Source: Drosophila persimilis (taxonomy: Eukaryota; Arthropoda; Insecta; Diptera; Drosophilidae). Taken from it: 64,000 bases of DNA. The translations under genes and the position numbers were made by a program. The DNA is taken from positions 21,850,001 through 21,914,000 of the forward strand of contig NW_020825289.1 of NCBI RefSeq assembly GCF_003286085.1. Reading direction: 5' to 3'. Each line of letters opens with the position of its first letter. Within the stretch, counting starts at the first letter, position 1. Shown here piece after piece: positions 12,601 to 23,600 of this stretch. The notes under the pieces were generated by a model. That model had not been told where the DNA came from. It searched no databases and saw only the letters and a list, made by a program, of their open reading frames with translations.

Positions 12601-14885
12601 TTTCCGTTATTTGTGTATCTTTTATCCTGGTTTGATCTCGCTCTCTACTCCTCCTCCATATCATCATTATAATCGAACTCTCGACTCGACTCGACTTCAT
12701 TCTGGGATCAAAAATCAAAAAGCCCTGAGCTCGACCGCAGCTAAATCGATTAAACTACCACCTATCTCAGCAGATGAGGCGGACAATGGCAGCAGTGCCA
12801 GCAGTGCCAGCGGGCATCGCAATGGCTCGAGCCTAACTCGAAAGTTCTTCTCCAACACCACCAAGGCGATTGTGTGGGGCATGCAGCAGCGTGCGGTGCA
12901 GTCGATGCTTGACTTTGATTTTATCTGCAGGCAAGCATTCAGAATATTTAGAATATATAACCCTAAGTAAAGCTCTCTCTTTAACGTATGTATATGTTCT
13001 CCCTGCAGACGCGAAGAACCCTCTGTGGTGGCAATGGTGTATCCATTCACCGGCGATCACAAGCAGAAATACTATTGGGGCCACAAGGAGATCCTCATTC
13101 CCGTCTACAAGAAGATGTCCGACGCCATCCACAAGAACAAGGAGGTCGATGTCTTGGTGAGCTTTGCCTCCCTGCGCAGTGCCTACGAGTCGACGCTGGA
13201 GGTGCTGGAGTTCCCCCAGATACGCACCGTTGCCATCATTGCCGAGGGCATACCCGAGAACATGACACGCAAACTGATCCTTGAGGCCGACAAGAAGGGT
13301 GTGGCCATAATCGGACCCGCCACAGTGGGCGGCGTTAAGCCAGGCTGCTTCAAGATCGGCAACACTGGCGGCATGCTGGACAACATTCTCCACTCGAAAC
13401 TTTATCGTCCGGGCAGCGTGGCCTATGTCTCTCGCTCCGGCGGCATGTCCAACGAGCTGAACAACATCATATCGAAGGCCACCGACGGTGTGATCGAGGG
13501 CATTGCCATTGGCGGCGATCGGTACCCAGGATCCACGTTCATGGACCACATAATGCGCTACCAGGCCGATCCGGAGACCAAGCTGATTGTGCTTTTGGGC
13601 GAGGTGGGCGGCACCGAGGAGTACGATGTGTGCGCCGCTCTCCAGGACGGACGCATCACCAAGCCACTGGTGGCCTGGTGCATCGGCACCTGTGCCAGCA
13701 TGTTCACCTCTGAGGTACAGTTCGGACACGCCGGATCCTGCGCCAACTCGGACCGCGAAACGGCCACGGCCAAGAACAAGGCTCTACGGGAGGCGCGTGC
13801 CTATGTCCCAGACTCCTTCGACACGCTCGGCGAGCTCATCCACCACGTGTACAGTGAGCTGGTGAAGACGGGCCGTGTGGTGCCCAAGGAGGAGGTGCCG
13901 CCACCGACCGTGCCCATGGACTACTCGTGGGCCCGGGAGCTGGGTCTCATCCGCAAGCCAGCGTCGTTCATGACCTCGATTTGCGATGAGCGTGGCCAGG
14001 AGCTGATCTACGCGGGTATGCCCATCTCGGAGGTGCTCAGCAAGGATGTGGGCATTGGCGGTGTCATCTCGCTACTCTGGTTCCAGCGCTGTCTGCCCTC
14101 GTACGTGTGCAAGTTCTTCGAAATGTGTCTCATGGTGACGGCCGATCACGGACCTGCTGTCTCTGGCGCCCACAACACCATTGTGTGTGCCCGTGCCGGA
14201 AAGGATCTGGTGTCTTCCGTTGTCAGTGGCCTGCTGACAATTGTAAGTGGAATAAAATGCGTTTTCTTTGCTGAAAGACTTCTAAAAAATTCGAATTTTC
14301 AGGGTGATCGGTTTGGTGGTGCTCTGGATGGCTCGGCGAGACAGTTCTCGGAGGCCTACGACACCAATTTGCATCCCATGGAGTTTGTGAACAAGATGCG
14401 CAAGGAGGGGAAACTGATACTGGGCATTGGGCATCGCGTCAAGTCGATTAACAACCCCGATGTGCGTGTGAAAATCATCAAGGAATTTGTCCTCGAGAAC
14501 TTCCCGGCCTGTCCGCTGCTCAGATACGCCCTGGAGGTCGAGAAGATCACTACCAACAAGAAGCCGAATTTGATTTTGAATGTGGATGGTGTGATAGCCA
14601 CTGCTTTCGTTGATATGCTCCGCAACAGTGGATCTTTCACAAGGTAGGACGCGAGGCAGAATATTCTGTATGAGAATGTACCTATAATTTATGAATCCTT
14701 AAATTTTATTTTCCAGCGAGGAGGCGCAGGAGTACATCAATGTGGGTGCCATCAACTCTCTGTTTGTGCTGGGCCGTAGCATAGGTTTCATCGGCCATTA
14801 TATGGACCAGAAGCGTCTCAAGCAGGGTCTCTATCGCCATCCATGGGACGACATCTCCTATGTCATTCCCGAGCAATACAACTAA
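9634..14885 (+). CDS. ATPCL: ATP-citrate lyase
   Basis: Cytosolic enzyme that cleaves citrate with CoA and ATP to acetyl-CoA and oxaloacetate, feeding lipid synthesis and protein acetylation. Exons: 9634-9792, 10760-10945, 11024-11750, 11823-12143, 12774 (or 12771, or 12741)-12930, 13009-14242, 14303-14643 and 14717-14885. All phases join, giving 1,097-1,108 residues (human about 1,101). Start [13 protein letters not shown] matches the human N-terminus. Seen in order: ATP-grasp region ([17 protein letters not shown]), [10 protein letters not shown], the CoA-ligase half, the phosphohistidine site in FGHAGSCAN (His codon 13727-13729), and the citrate-synthase-like end ([13 protein letters not shown], final YVIPEQYN). 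The variable linker is Ser-rich and subject to alternative acceptors. Intron 5 begins with GC, not GT. A poly(A) signal is at 15356. Confidence 0.97.
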
Positions 14886-15899
14886 GAACATACCATACCC
14901 GTGGCGGAGGAGCTAGCCCTGATGTTATATATTTATATACACCTACATATATATATATATCATATATATATTATTCGGAAGTTGTTGTAGTTAAGCACAG
15001 ATTTACGATGTTAAGCAAAAACGGAGGAGTTGGTCACAACACAAACACACACACACATACACACTCCATTAGCTGGTTATCTTCGCGTAGGATGTGACGG
15101 AACAATCTCTTATAATTTCGACCGTCTCTCCCTCTTTCTCCCTCCCAGTCCCTTTTCTCTCACCTATGCCTGCATTTAAAGTTAAGTTATCAAACATTTA
15201 GCCCATGTTGTTTCTTGTAATCTGTTATAGATGGGTGTGTCTCGAAGAAATACCAGGGGGAAGGGCAGGGTCGTTTTCAATTAGAGGAACAACATCACAG
15301 CCTAATATTATTTCATATTTCTTTTATACCTTACCTTAGCTTGGAGCCACAAGAGAATAAATTGTTGCAAAAAGCTTAATTCCTTCAATTTTGTCGCTTC
15401 TTTTTAACATGCAATATTTTGTTAAACCAAGCTCCTCCCAGGCAAAGAAACGATGCGGAAAATGCACTAGTTCCTTCTGCACTCAAGCACACATTTATTT
15501 ATAAATAATATCGTAATGTATATGTATTTACAATGCACACACCAGTACAGGACGATCGTTCGCAGAACAAATTAATTATAGTAGTCTGTGGGCCTTTTGT
15601 GGAGACGTGAATGCATTATATATGGAACTGTACTGTATTGTTTGTTCAATCGGAAAAATTCACCAAAAATTAAATCGCACAAAATGTTTCACGTAGCTGA
15701 AAATTGCGGGGATTGTCTTTTGTCTCGAATTTAATTTGCTGAATAATTTGAATGAATAATTTTTGATAATTTGGAAACGCCCACACACCCATCTAGTCCT
15801 AGTCAATTATCTAAGCGTAAAATCTCATTTAAACATATTTAAGCCAGCCCCAGAGGACCCCAACACAACTGATAGTTAGCCGACAGTTGATGCTGCCTT
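14886..15899 (+). other. 3' UTR of ATPCL and intergenic space before Tmem208
   Basis: Holds a TA-rich run (about 14925-14975), a CA repeat (about 15043-15063) and an AATAAA poly(A) signal at 15356-15361, which fits an ATPCL 3' UTR of roughly 500 bases. The remainder up to 15899 is the tail-to-tail gap and the 3' UTR of the minus-strand neighbour. No gene is seen. Confidence 0.6.
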
Positions 15900-16611
15900 T
15901 TATCTCATGCGGCGCATTTTTCGCTCCATCTTCTTCTGCTTCTTTTCGTCCAACTCTGGCTCCTCTTGGGCATTTCGCTGGGCAAGCCAGGGCTTTATGA
16001 AGGAGCCCCAGAGCATCCAGCCGGCTCGCATGGGCGCCAGAAGCAGCACCAGCCAGAAGTAGTTCGAGATGAGGGCCATCAGTAATGTTCCAGAAGTAAG
16101 GATAATCAGGTCCTTGACATTTCTGCAAGCAAAGCAGACAGGATTAGCTAATATCTAACGGATTCAGACGCAAGCACTACTCACTCCGCTATGCCGCCTT
16201 CCATGTTCAGATCGTTGCCCGAGTCTAGTAGAGCCCCGGTCTCCGAGAACTTTGCTTGGGACATAAACGCCATGAACTGGTAGGCACCGCCAAGTATCGC
16301 CAATGAAAGGATGTACATGATCTGTGGAGAATGGAAATTATATTAATTTAAGAGGTAGCCGCAGTTTGTCACTGATCTGACTTACGATTGTGACTTTGCT
16401 GAATTCGAAGACTAGAAAGCTCAATAGGAGAGCAGGTGCAGCACAGCCAATGGCCATGTTCCTATAAAATGCTAATGTGGTCTTGTTTTCTTCGACGATT
16501 TGCTTGGCACCTTTCGTGCCCTGTTTGCCCTTCTGCGTTGGCTGTAAGAGAACAAAATGTTTATTGGCGATTCCCTGGCATTCTGATCCAGTATAATTTA
16601 CTTACAGCCAT
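15900..16611 (-). CDS. Tmem208: TMEM208, ER membrane protein
   Basis: Homologue of human TMEM208 (yeast SND2), an ER protein in the SRP-independent targeting route. Four minus-strand exons: 16611-16606 (only Met-Ala), 16541-16386, 16321-16185 and 16122-15900, joined in phase to 173 residues, the same length as the human protein. Diagnostic stretches: MAPTQKGKQGTKGAKQIVEE at the N-terminus, LDSGNDLNMEGGIAE in the centre, and the hydrophobic segments NMAIGCAAPALLLSFLVFEF, IMYILSLAILGGAYQFMAFM and YFWLVLLLAPMRAGWMLWGS. The tail is strongly basic (KKQKKMERKMRRMR), as in the family. The first coding exon is six bases long. It is head-to-head with Pex11, 789 bases apart, and tail-to-tail with ATPCL. 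Confidence 0.95.
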
Positions 16612-17400
16612 TACTGCTATTTTAATTATGTGTTTATAATTTCGAAACTAATCTCGAACCACTGTTTTATGTGGCCTTACCGATAAAATTTAATATTATA
16701 TAATTATAATTATATGCTTCAGATAAGATATCCTTCAGATGCAAACAAAACAAAAACAAATCCGCAAATGGGGATGTGGCACAAGTATGTGGAGCAGGAT
16801 TTATTGATAAAATATACCGTCCGACACTCAGAAATATAAAAAATATACCGTCTACTTAAAAAAAAATACCGATGAAAAAAAACGTTGCCCACCTAATCCC
16901 CCTTTATTTAAACAACATAACAACTCGAGTTAAAACGCTGAAAATAATACTAATACTAATTAGTCTTGTAGGTCCATCCAATTATTCCTCTTCAGTTACA
17001 AAGCACCCGGCGATATCTTTTACCTGATCTATGCTAAAATTCGTATAGTTTCATGATTTTCGTGAAAGGTATTTTAATACCCACTGGTCGACAATGGGCT
17101 AATGGTTCCATGATCGAAAACCATATTCCTCGATTTTGCTATTCGGCTGAATATTACTCGCTAGATAGGACCCCTTGTCCTAAACAAATAATTTTATCCC
17201 ATTTTTGATTTAATTTTCTACAAGGTTGGCTAATTTTAAATGCTTCAAATGCCGATCTGAACCCGATTCAAAGAGAGCGAAAAAGATAGCCTAAACCGAT
17301 TTGCAGCGGCAAGAGTGTTGTAAAAGGGAATTTCTCTATAACTTTTTCTTAGACTGCTTTTTTGTACCTTGACCGTTCGGATCGCCTGCACATTATTAAC
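16612..17400. other. Divergent promoter region between Tmem208 and Pex11
   Basis: About 790 AT-rich bases separate the two divergent start codons. Repeated AAATATACCG-like words occur near 16815-16870. I see no gene and no clear core-promoter motif; the space probably holds both promoters and 5' UTRs. Confidence 0.5.
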
Positions 17401-18247
17401 ATGAATATGGACAAGTGGGTGCAGTTGAATAACCAGGTTGCTGGCCGGGATAAACTAGCGAGGTAAGTGGGTCGACTCGAAGGGAGCATAAAACACTAAT
17501 CTTTATTTTCACAACCAAAACAGACTAATTCAATATGCGTCGCGAGCAATGTGGGATTCCCTCGAGGTGTGCAACTCTAGTCCAGCGCTGGTGGACAACT
17601 TCAAGACAGTTGAGTACATCCTGAGCACATTCCGAAAGCGTGAGTTTCATTCAATACGATTACATTGCACAGTTAATACATGCTAATCCATAGTGCTTCG
17701 TTTTGGCAAATGTTTGGATGTGTTCTATGGAACTCTGCGCACAATACACTATCCGGACCTCACTATTCGGGCCACTCTGACCCTGGGTAAGCTGTCGCAG
17801 TCCCTGTTCCTGTTCGCTGACCATTTCCTGTGGTTGGCGCGGACAGGCCTGACGAAAGTGGACGTAAAGCGTTGGTCCAACATTGCCAATAAATACTGGC
17901 TATTCTCGATTATCATGAATCTGTGCCGTGACTTTTATGAGATAGTGCGGGTGCTGGACCTTCACAAGTCCAGCTGCAGGAGTGGCATATCGCGCTGTAA
18001 ATTGCCAACAAGTATCAATAGCCCACAGGACTTCAAACGCCTGGCCCTGCAGTCGTATGTCATTATTCAGGGACACAAGGACATTGCAGTGGACACAGTA
18101 AAGAATATTTGCGACTTCTTCATCCCCCTGACGGCCCTGGGATACACTAATCTGACCCCACGGACGATTGGCTTCCTGGGAGCGATTTCCTCGTTGGCCG
18201 GCCTATGGGCCCTGCTGGAACCGAAGGCCAAGCTAATGCCCGCATAA
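17401..18247 (+). CDS. Pex11: Peroxin 11, peroxisome division
   Basis: Peroxisomal membrane protein that elongates and divides peroxisomes. Exons 17401-17462, 17524-17639 and 17694-18247 join in phase to 243 residues (human PEX11B is 259). Start MNMDKWVQLNNQVAGRDKL fits the amphipathic N-terminal helix of the family; it is followed by LIQYASRAMW, LRFGKCLDVFYG and the conserved LTLGKLSQSLFLFADHFLWL segment. The C-terminus has a hydrophobic segment (IGFLGAISSLAGLWALLEP). Introns are 61 and 54 bases. Head-to-head with Tmem208; its stop lies 385 bases before the palmitoyltransferase ATG. Confidence 0.93.
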
Positions 18248-18632
18248 TACTGCATGACCTAATATTTTAATCTCTGTGTATTTTTACTTGTGCCTAAACT
18301 CATTCCTCCATTATCTGTAGAGAAACGTTAACGGTTGTATTTGTATTTGTGAATTGGATTAAGTTTGAAAGATATGATATGAGAAATGAACGATTTTATG
18401 AACCACCTAAATGGACTTCTCGTTTTCTGTTCGCGTTCCAGGGTGAATGGCGGTTACGGCCAGCTGATTGCCTCGGCCACACTGTGAGTGGCACTTTTCT
18501 TAGTTGTATTTTTATTTGGTTTTTCATTATCTATTCGTCCGAAGTTTTGTTGTTAATAGCCTATGGTCTGCCGTCGCGCCATGTTATCTGGGAATTGATG
18601 AATCCGATGTGTCATTTGCGTATCAAAAAACC
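18248..18632 (+). other. Pex11 3' UTR and 5' region of the palmitoyltransferase gene
   Basis: A short gap. A possible untranslated exon of the downstream gene ends at the GTGAGTGG donor near 18484. Nothing else is recognised. Confidence 0.4.
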
Positions 18633-19665
18633 ATGAACAACTACTCTTATTCAGCCCTGGCCAGTGTGGACCACCACAATCGGTGCTGCGGTAACCGCGC
18701 CTGGTGCGTGAAGGACATCTGCGGCATTGTCTGTGTCATCATGACTTGGCTGCTCATCCTCTTTGCCGAGTTTGTGGTCATGCGCCTTATTCTGATGCCC
18801 AGCGACTACACAGTTTTCAGTACTATTAACATGATTATATTCCAAGCGCTGGCGTTCCTAGCATTTGCCTCCCACATACGCACCATGCTCTCGGATCCGG
18901 TAAGTACGAATCAATTAAATCCGTATGCACTTAACCATGTCGCCATTTTGCAGGGCGCTGTGCCTAGGGGAAATGCCACCAAAGAAATGATCGAGCAGAT
19001 GGGCTACCGGGAGGGTCAGATGTTTTACAAGTGCCCCAAGTGCTGTAGCATCAAACCGGAGCGTGCCCACCACTGCTCCGTCTGCCAACGATGTATTCGG
19101 AAAATGGATCACCATTGTCCTTGGGTCAACAATTGCGTAGGCGAGAACAATCAAAAGTACTTTGTACTCTTCACCGTAAGCTAATGCGGAACATTTTTCC
19201 ATGCTCTTCACTCACTCGCGTTCTCTCTGCAGTTCTACATTGCCTCGATATCGCTGCATACGCTCTTTCTAGTGCTCACGCAGTTCGCGGAGTGCGTAAA
19301 GAACGATTGGCGCACATGCTCGCCGTACTCTCCGCCATCCACAATATTCCTGCTGCTCTTTCTCACGTTCGAGGGCCTGATGTTTGGCATATTCACCATC
19401 ATAATGCTGGCCACTCAGCTGACGGCCATATTCAACGATCAGACGGTGAGTAAATGCCAATTGTTTGGAGAATGAATTTGATTTGATTCGTTTCTTTCGT
19501 TTGCAGGGAATCGAGCAACTGAAGAAGGAGGAGGCCCGATGGGCAAAGAAGTCGCGTCTCAAGAGCATTCAATCGGTTTTTGGGCGATTCTCGCTTGCGT
19601 GGTTTTCGCCCTTTACGGAGCCCTCGTGTCGCACCAAATTCCATACCCATTTTTATTCGGTCTGA
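18633..19665 (+). CDS. CG8314: DHHC palmitoyltransferase, ZDHHC3/7-like
   Basis: Integral Golgi-type enzyme that S-acylates substrate proteins through a Cys-acyl intermediate. Exons 18633-18899, 18954-19175, 19233-19445 and 19507-19665 join in phase to 286 residues. Two membrane spans near residues 25-80 precede the Cys-rich domain ([20 protein letters not shown], then [18 protein letters not shown]). The DHHC tetrad falls at residues about 141-144, all intact, with Cys144 as the expected acyl carrier. Two further spans follow ([15 protein letters not shown] and [19 protein letters not shown]). A TTxE-like element is not obvious. An AATAAA poly(A) signal is at 19991. The symbol is from remembered gene order in D. 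melanogaster. Confidence 0.92.
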
Positions 19666-20698
19666 GGCGGGATTCCGGATCCACTCCGGACAATACCGAC
19701 ATTGGGGTAGCTTTATCGAACAACTAAACGTACAAGGGGGCAACAAGTAGCCGCCACTTGTTGAAATGCTCCGTGCAGTTTTTGTATTTTTCTTATGTTC
19801 TTTTCATCGATTGATCGATCGATCGATTTGTGTCTTACCTTAAGCAAAATGATTGCCTTAGCGCCTGGTCGAGTGCTGCATGTATTGTACTTACTATACA
19901 CCTGAGCAAAAAAACAAAAAACAGAGATCAGTACTCTAAGCAATGTATTTATTTTATACCTAATGGGAGACGAGACAGTGTGCGACCAGAAATAAAAGTT
20001 TGAAAAAACATGCGCAAATCTTTTCTCATCCTCAGGAATTCTCTGAGAGATCTCTCAATCTCTCTCTCGCTGCGCGGTGTAGTGTTCTGCTAGTGGCATG
20101 GACTGTTGGATCTGTTGTCTGCTCTGTTCAGTCTGAGAAAAACGATCGGAGATCCAGGAGGTGTCTGCTGGACGTGGTGCGCGCCCTCGACGTCGAACGC
20201 CGTGTTGTATATATTATTTATATATAGAAAGAAAGGAAAGGAAAAGAACATTTCTGTGTTCACAAATGTGTCAATTTGTGTAAGTGTGTGTGTTTGTGTC
20301 TATGCAGTGTGTCTGGTCTAGTGGAATTTGGAAGAAGAAAGGCTATTTGCAATGCCAGAAAAGGCAAAAAATCTGAATATATCCCAATTATATATTAACC
20401 AGTATATTGTTTTAAAGAAAACTAATTAATTGCCAATCGAAAAAGCGGAAAATTTTCAATTATTACCAGTGTTTTTTCACGTTGGTGTGCGTCGAGAGTT
20501 CTAAATATAAATAAATAGGAAAATCGGCTGTCGGCTAAAGCCGCATTTAAAAATATTTAAAAATTTTCGGTCTAGAGCACCCTAATCCTACAGAGAAAGT
20601 CGTCCTGAGAGTGTGTACCCGTACCCCCCGAGCCGGTCCTCTGTCCGCGTGTTGCCCCGGTTTTTTTTGGCTAATTATATAGCGAGAGAGACCTGAAC
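19666..20698 (+). other. 3' UTR of the palmitoyltransferase gene and Strn-Mlck upstream region
   Basis: The poly(A) signal AATAAA at 19991-19996 ends the upstream gene. From about 20000 onward lies the promoter and 5' UTR of Stretchin-Mlck, containing a GATC-rich stretch (19808-19826), a GT-rich tract (20280-20300) and AT-rich DNA. No further gene is seen. Confidence 0.5.
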
Positions 20699-23600
20699 AT
20701 GGAAACATCGCCAGCAGCAGCCGCCGCTGAAGAGGCTGCCGTCGTAGTAGGTAAGACCCAGACGAAACCGGGAAAGCGAACGATTTCTCCTTTCCCCCCC
20801 AACCACGATCTGTTCTGTTCTTCTGGCTGCCCTGCACATGCCCATTCCCGGACAGACAATGGGATCTTATGAGTATTTGTGTGTATTTTTATGGCATGCC
20901 ACGGGCTCCGACTTTGTCCGTAGCCGTGTCTGTCTGGCTAGTCTTTTAGTAGCGGGGCCCCAGTGCGCGAGTTACGTAATTGTGAAATGTGTATGAGAAA
21001 TTTTCATAATTGTACGTTGGAAAATGCGCTGCTGCTGCTGGTCATTCTGTCCTCAGCCAAGAACGAGATGTTCCTTAATATTTCAATAGTATTTAGGAAT
21101 CACATTTGATTATGGTTTCTCAGGCGGAACGGAAAGATTCGACATGGTCGAGAATAGTTCTTCTTGTTTTGCGTGTATGAATATTTGGAACTATTTATAG
21201 TGCATATTCGGAATACTCGATGTATTCCGAGGGTATAACGGTCAATATACTTCTTTAGAACAATTACATTTAAATCTCATAAAATCATCAGACTTTTGGA
21301 GCTTACAAATTATTTTTCTAAAGAGATAGTGGACCATTATCGACAGAATCCTTTTGGGAAAGCTGCACATTTTAGGGTATCTTATAGTCGAATATAAAGA
21401 AGGCAATTGGCGGTGCGCGACTGCCTTGTTGCCGGCAAAAAAAATATGTATGTTTAGTTCTTTCGGGGGAATCTTTGACATTTCTGCAAATATTTCGTAT
21501 AATTTATCTTTTGTGAAACTTCCTGCGACACCGCAACATAGAAGACGATTAGTCATGCATACTCGTATATTGCTCATGATATTCCTCATTCTCCTTGACA
21601 GAACCTCCTGGCCAAGAACCAGTATCGGAAACGATCCAACGCAGACCACCACCCCGCATCACGTTCAGCGATAATTCCAGCTCTTTAATCCGCTGCATTC
21701 CCAACGAGCGGGCAACGTTCTTTGTGAAAATCGATTGCGATGAGGATGAGGAGTCCGAAATGCTGCCCTTCAAATTCGAATGGTAAGTCATATCCACGTA
21801 TAAGTCTTTCAGGTCAGTTCTGTTCTGCCTGTGTCTACCTGTGCACTTGTCGTTGGTGATTCACCCAGACCTTGCCCGTATCCCGTCCGGTCCTAGTGTT
21901 CGCCTGGTCTGCATAATAGCAGAATTTTGCGCTTTAACATATGATTTCTCCTTCAAACGCTCTATTGAGCAGAGACTCAGAGAGACAGAGAGATAGAGAG
22001 TAGTTCCACCGGCGACTGCGCCACAAGCGCTAGAGCGTTGGCTCTCCTTCGATTGCTGCGTGCTGTGGAATTGCTCAACTTGCTCTATGGGTCTATGGCG
22101 TATGGCGCATGGCGCATGGCGCATGGTGTATGGTGTATGGTGTGCCTCAGGCCCATCGAAATGAGCGGACAGTTCCACTTTGACGATCGGCGCATTAACA
22201 TATCCGTTGCCCAACTGGCAGATATTCGTGTTCGGCCATACGAAAGTTCTATATATACACAGAGAGATCAACGTGTATACGAACGTATAGTGCGTAAATC
22301 TGGGGGTGCCCGTGGCGTATACTTAATAAATAACATATATGTATAACGGAATCAATCAAGTTAGTGAGAATTCAAAAGCTTCAAAAGAAAGACATTTCCC
22401 AGAAACAATGGGGAAGCAGTAGCTGGTACCAGGTACCTGTCCCATATTTTGCGTGTGGCGGGCCTGAAAACTGTAACGATCGTCTAAATATAGCTGCATT
22501 AACAAATCGCATCGGCCTGCGACGCCGTCGCGTTGCCTCCCCCGTCGTCCGTGATTTTTCGGGTTGCGCCAGTGAAATTGTCTCGGGTATTGAACGGAAT
22601 TCGGTCTGGCGTGCGTCAAAACGTTTCAATTTTATGCCCTAAAAGTGTTGAAAATAGTTTTTCAAACGAAATTGAAAATTACATAATTGACTTGGCTGAG
22701 AAAACAAAAAGAGAGAGAAAGAGTCAGTCAGATGTATAGCAATATCCGCGAGAGCATAAATAAATAAATAAATGGCTGGGGTTGGGGCCCAAGCCGATAG
22801 AAACACAACACACACAAAAGAAACAAGAAACAATTTGAATGAAAATTCTCGATCTCCGCGATTTTGTGCAAGAAAAACAAACGCGAAAAGAAAACACCTC
22901 AGAGAAAAGACAGCGAAACAACAAGTTATTAGCGCTCAACATGAAATACGCATCCCGAAATAAGTTTGGCAAAAAGCCGTCCCGACGCTTTTGCCGTTGT
23001 CTAGCTAACTTTTAAATTATTGCGGCCTGAGTCTTCGTCTTCTTGTGAAGTGTTAAATAAGAAAATACGAAAAAAATAAATAAAATTCAATTAATTCTCG
23101 CACTGCCGAAAGTTTGAGCATTTATTTATAAACATTCTTGTTTCGGTTCAAAGATATTTTCAGTCATCTTTCTCTTCCATTGTTTTGTTTTATGAGGTTC
23201 TGTTTTATTGGTCAATAATCCTGCCAAAATAAATAAATGACGTTTCGATAGATACGCGGGTACGTGTATTATATGTTCATTATACTCTTGGGGATAGTGA
23301 GAAGCACGTAGAGAAGCGTGTATTTCCGATCATTTAAAGAATATAGTCATGTGTTGTCGATAAGTAAGCTAGTCCTTTAGTTTGATAGTCAACAAATCTG
23401 ATATATTGCCCAGGATTGATCGTTCTCATACAACAAGTCTTTGTGAGAGTTTCTTGTTTCTAAAAGCAGACCAAACTTTATGTTTTGTAAATGATTTTAC
23501 TACAAATTTCAGTTTAAAATCTGATCACTTAATCATATAGCTGTCATATTTACGATCTGGGACTGCAAGAGTGTTGAAGGCATCTAGCCTTCTTTTATGT

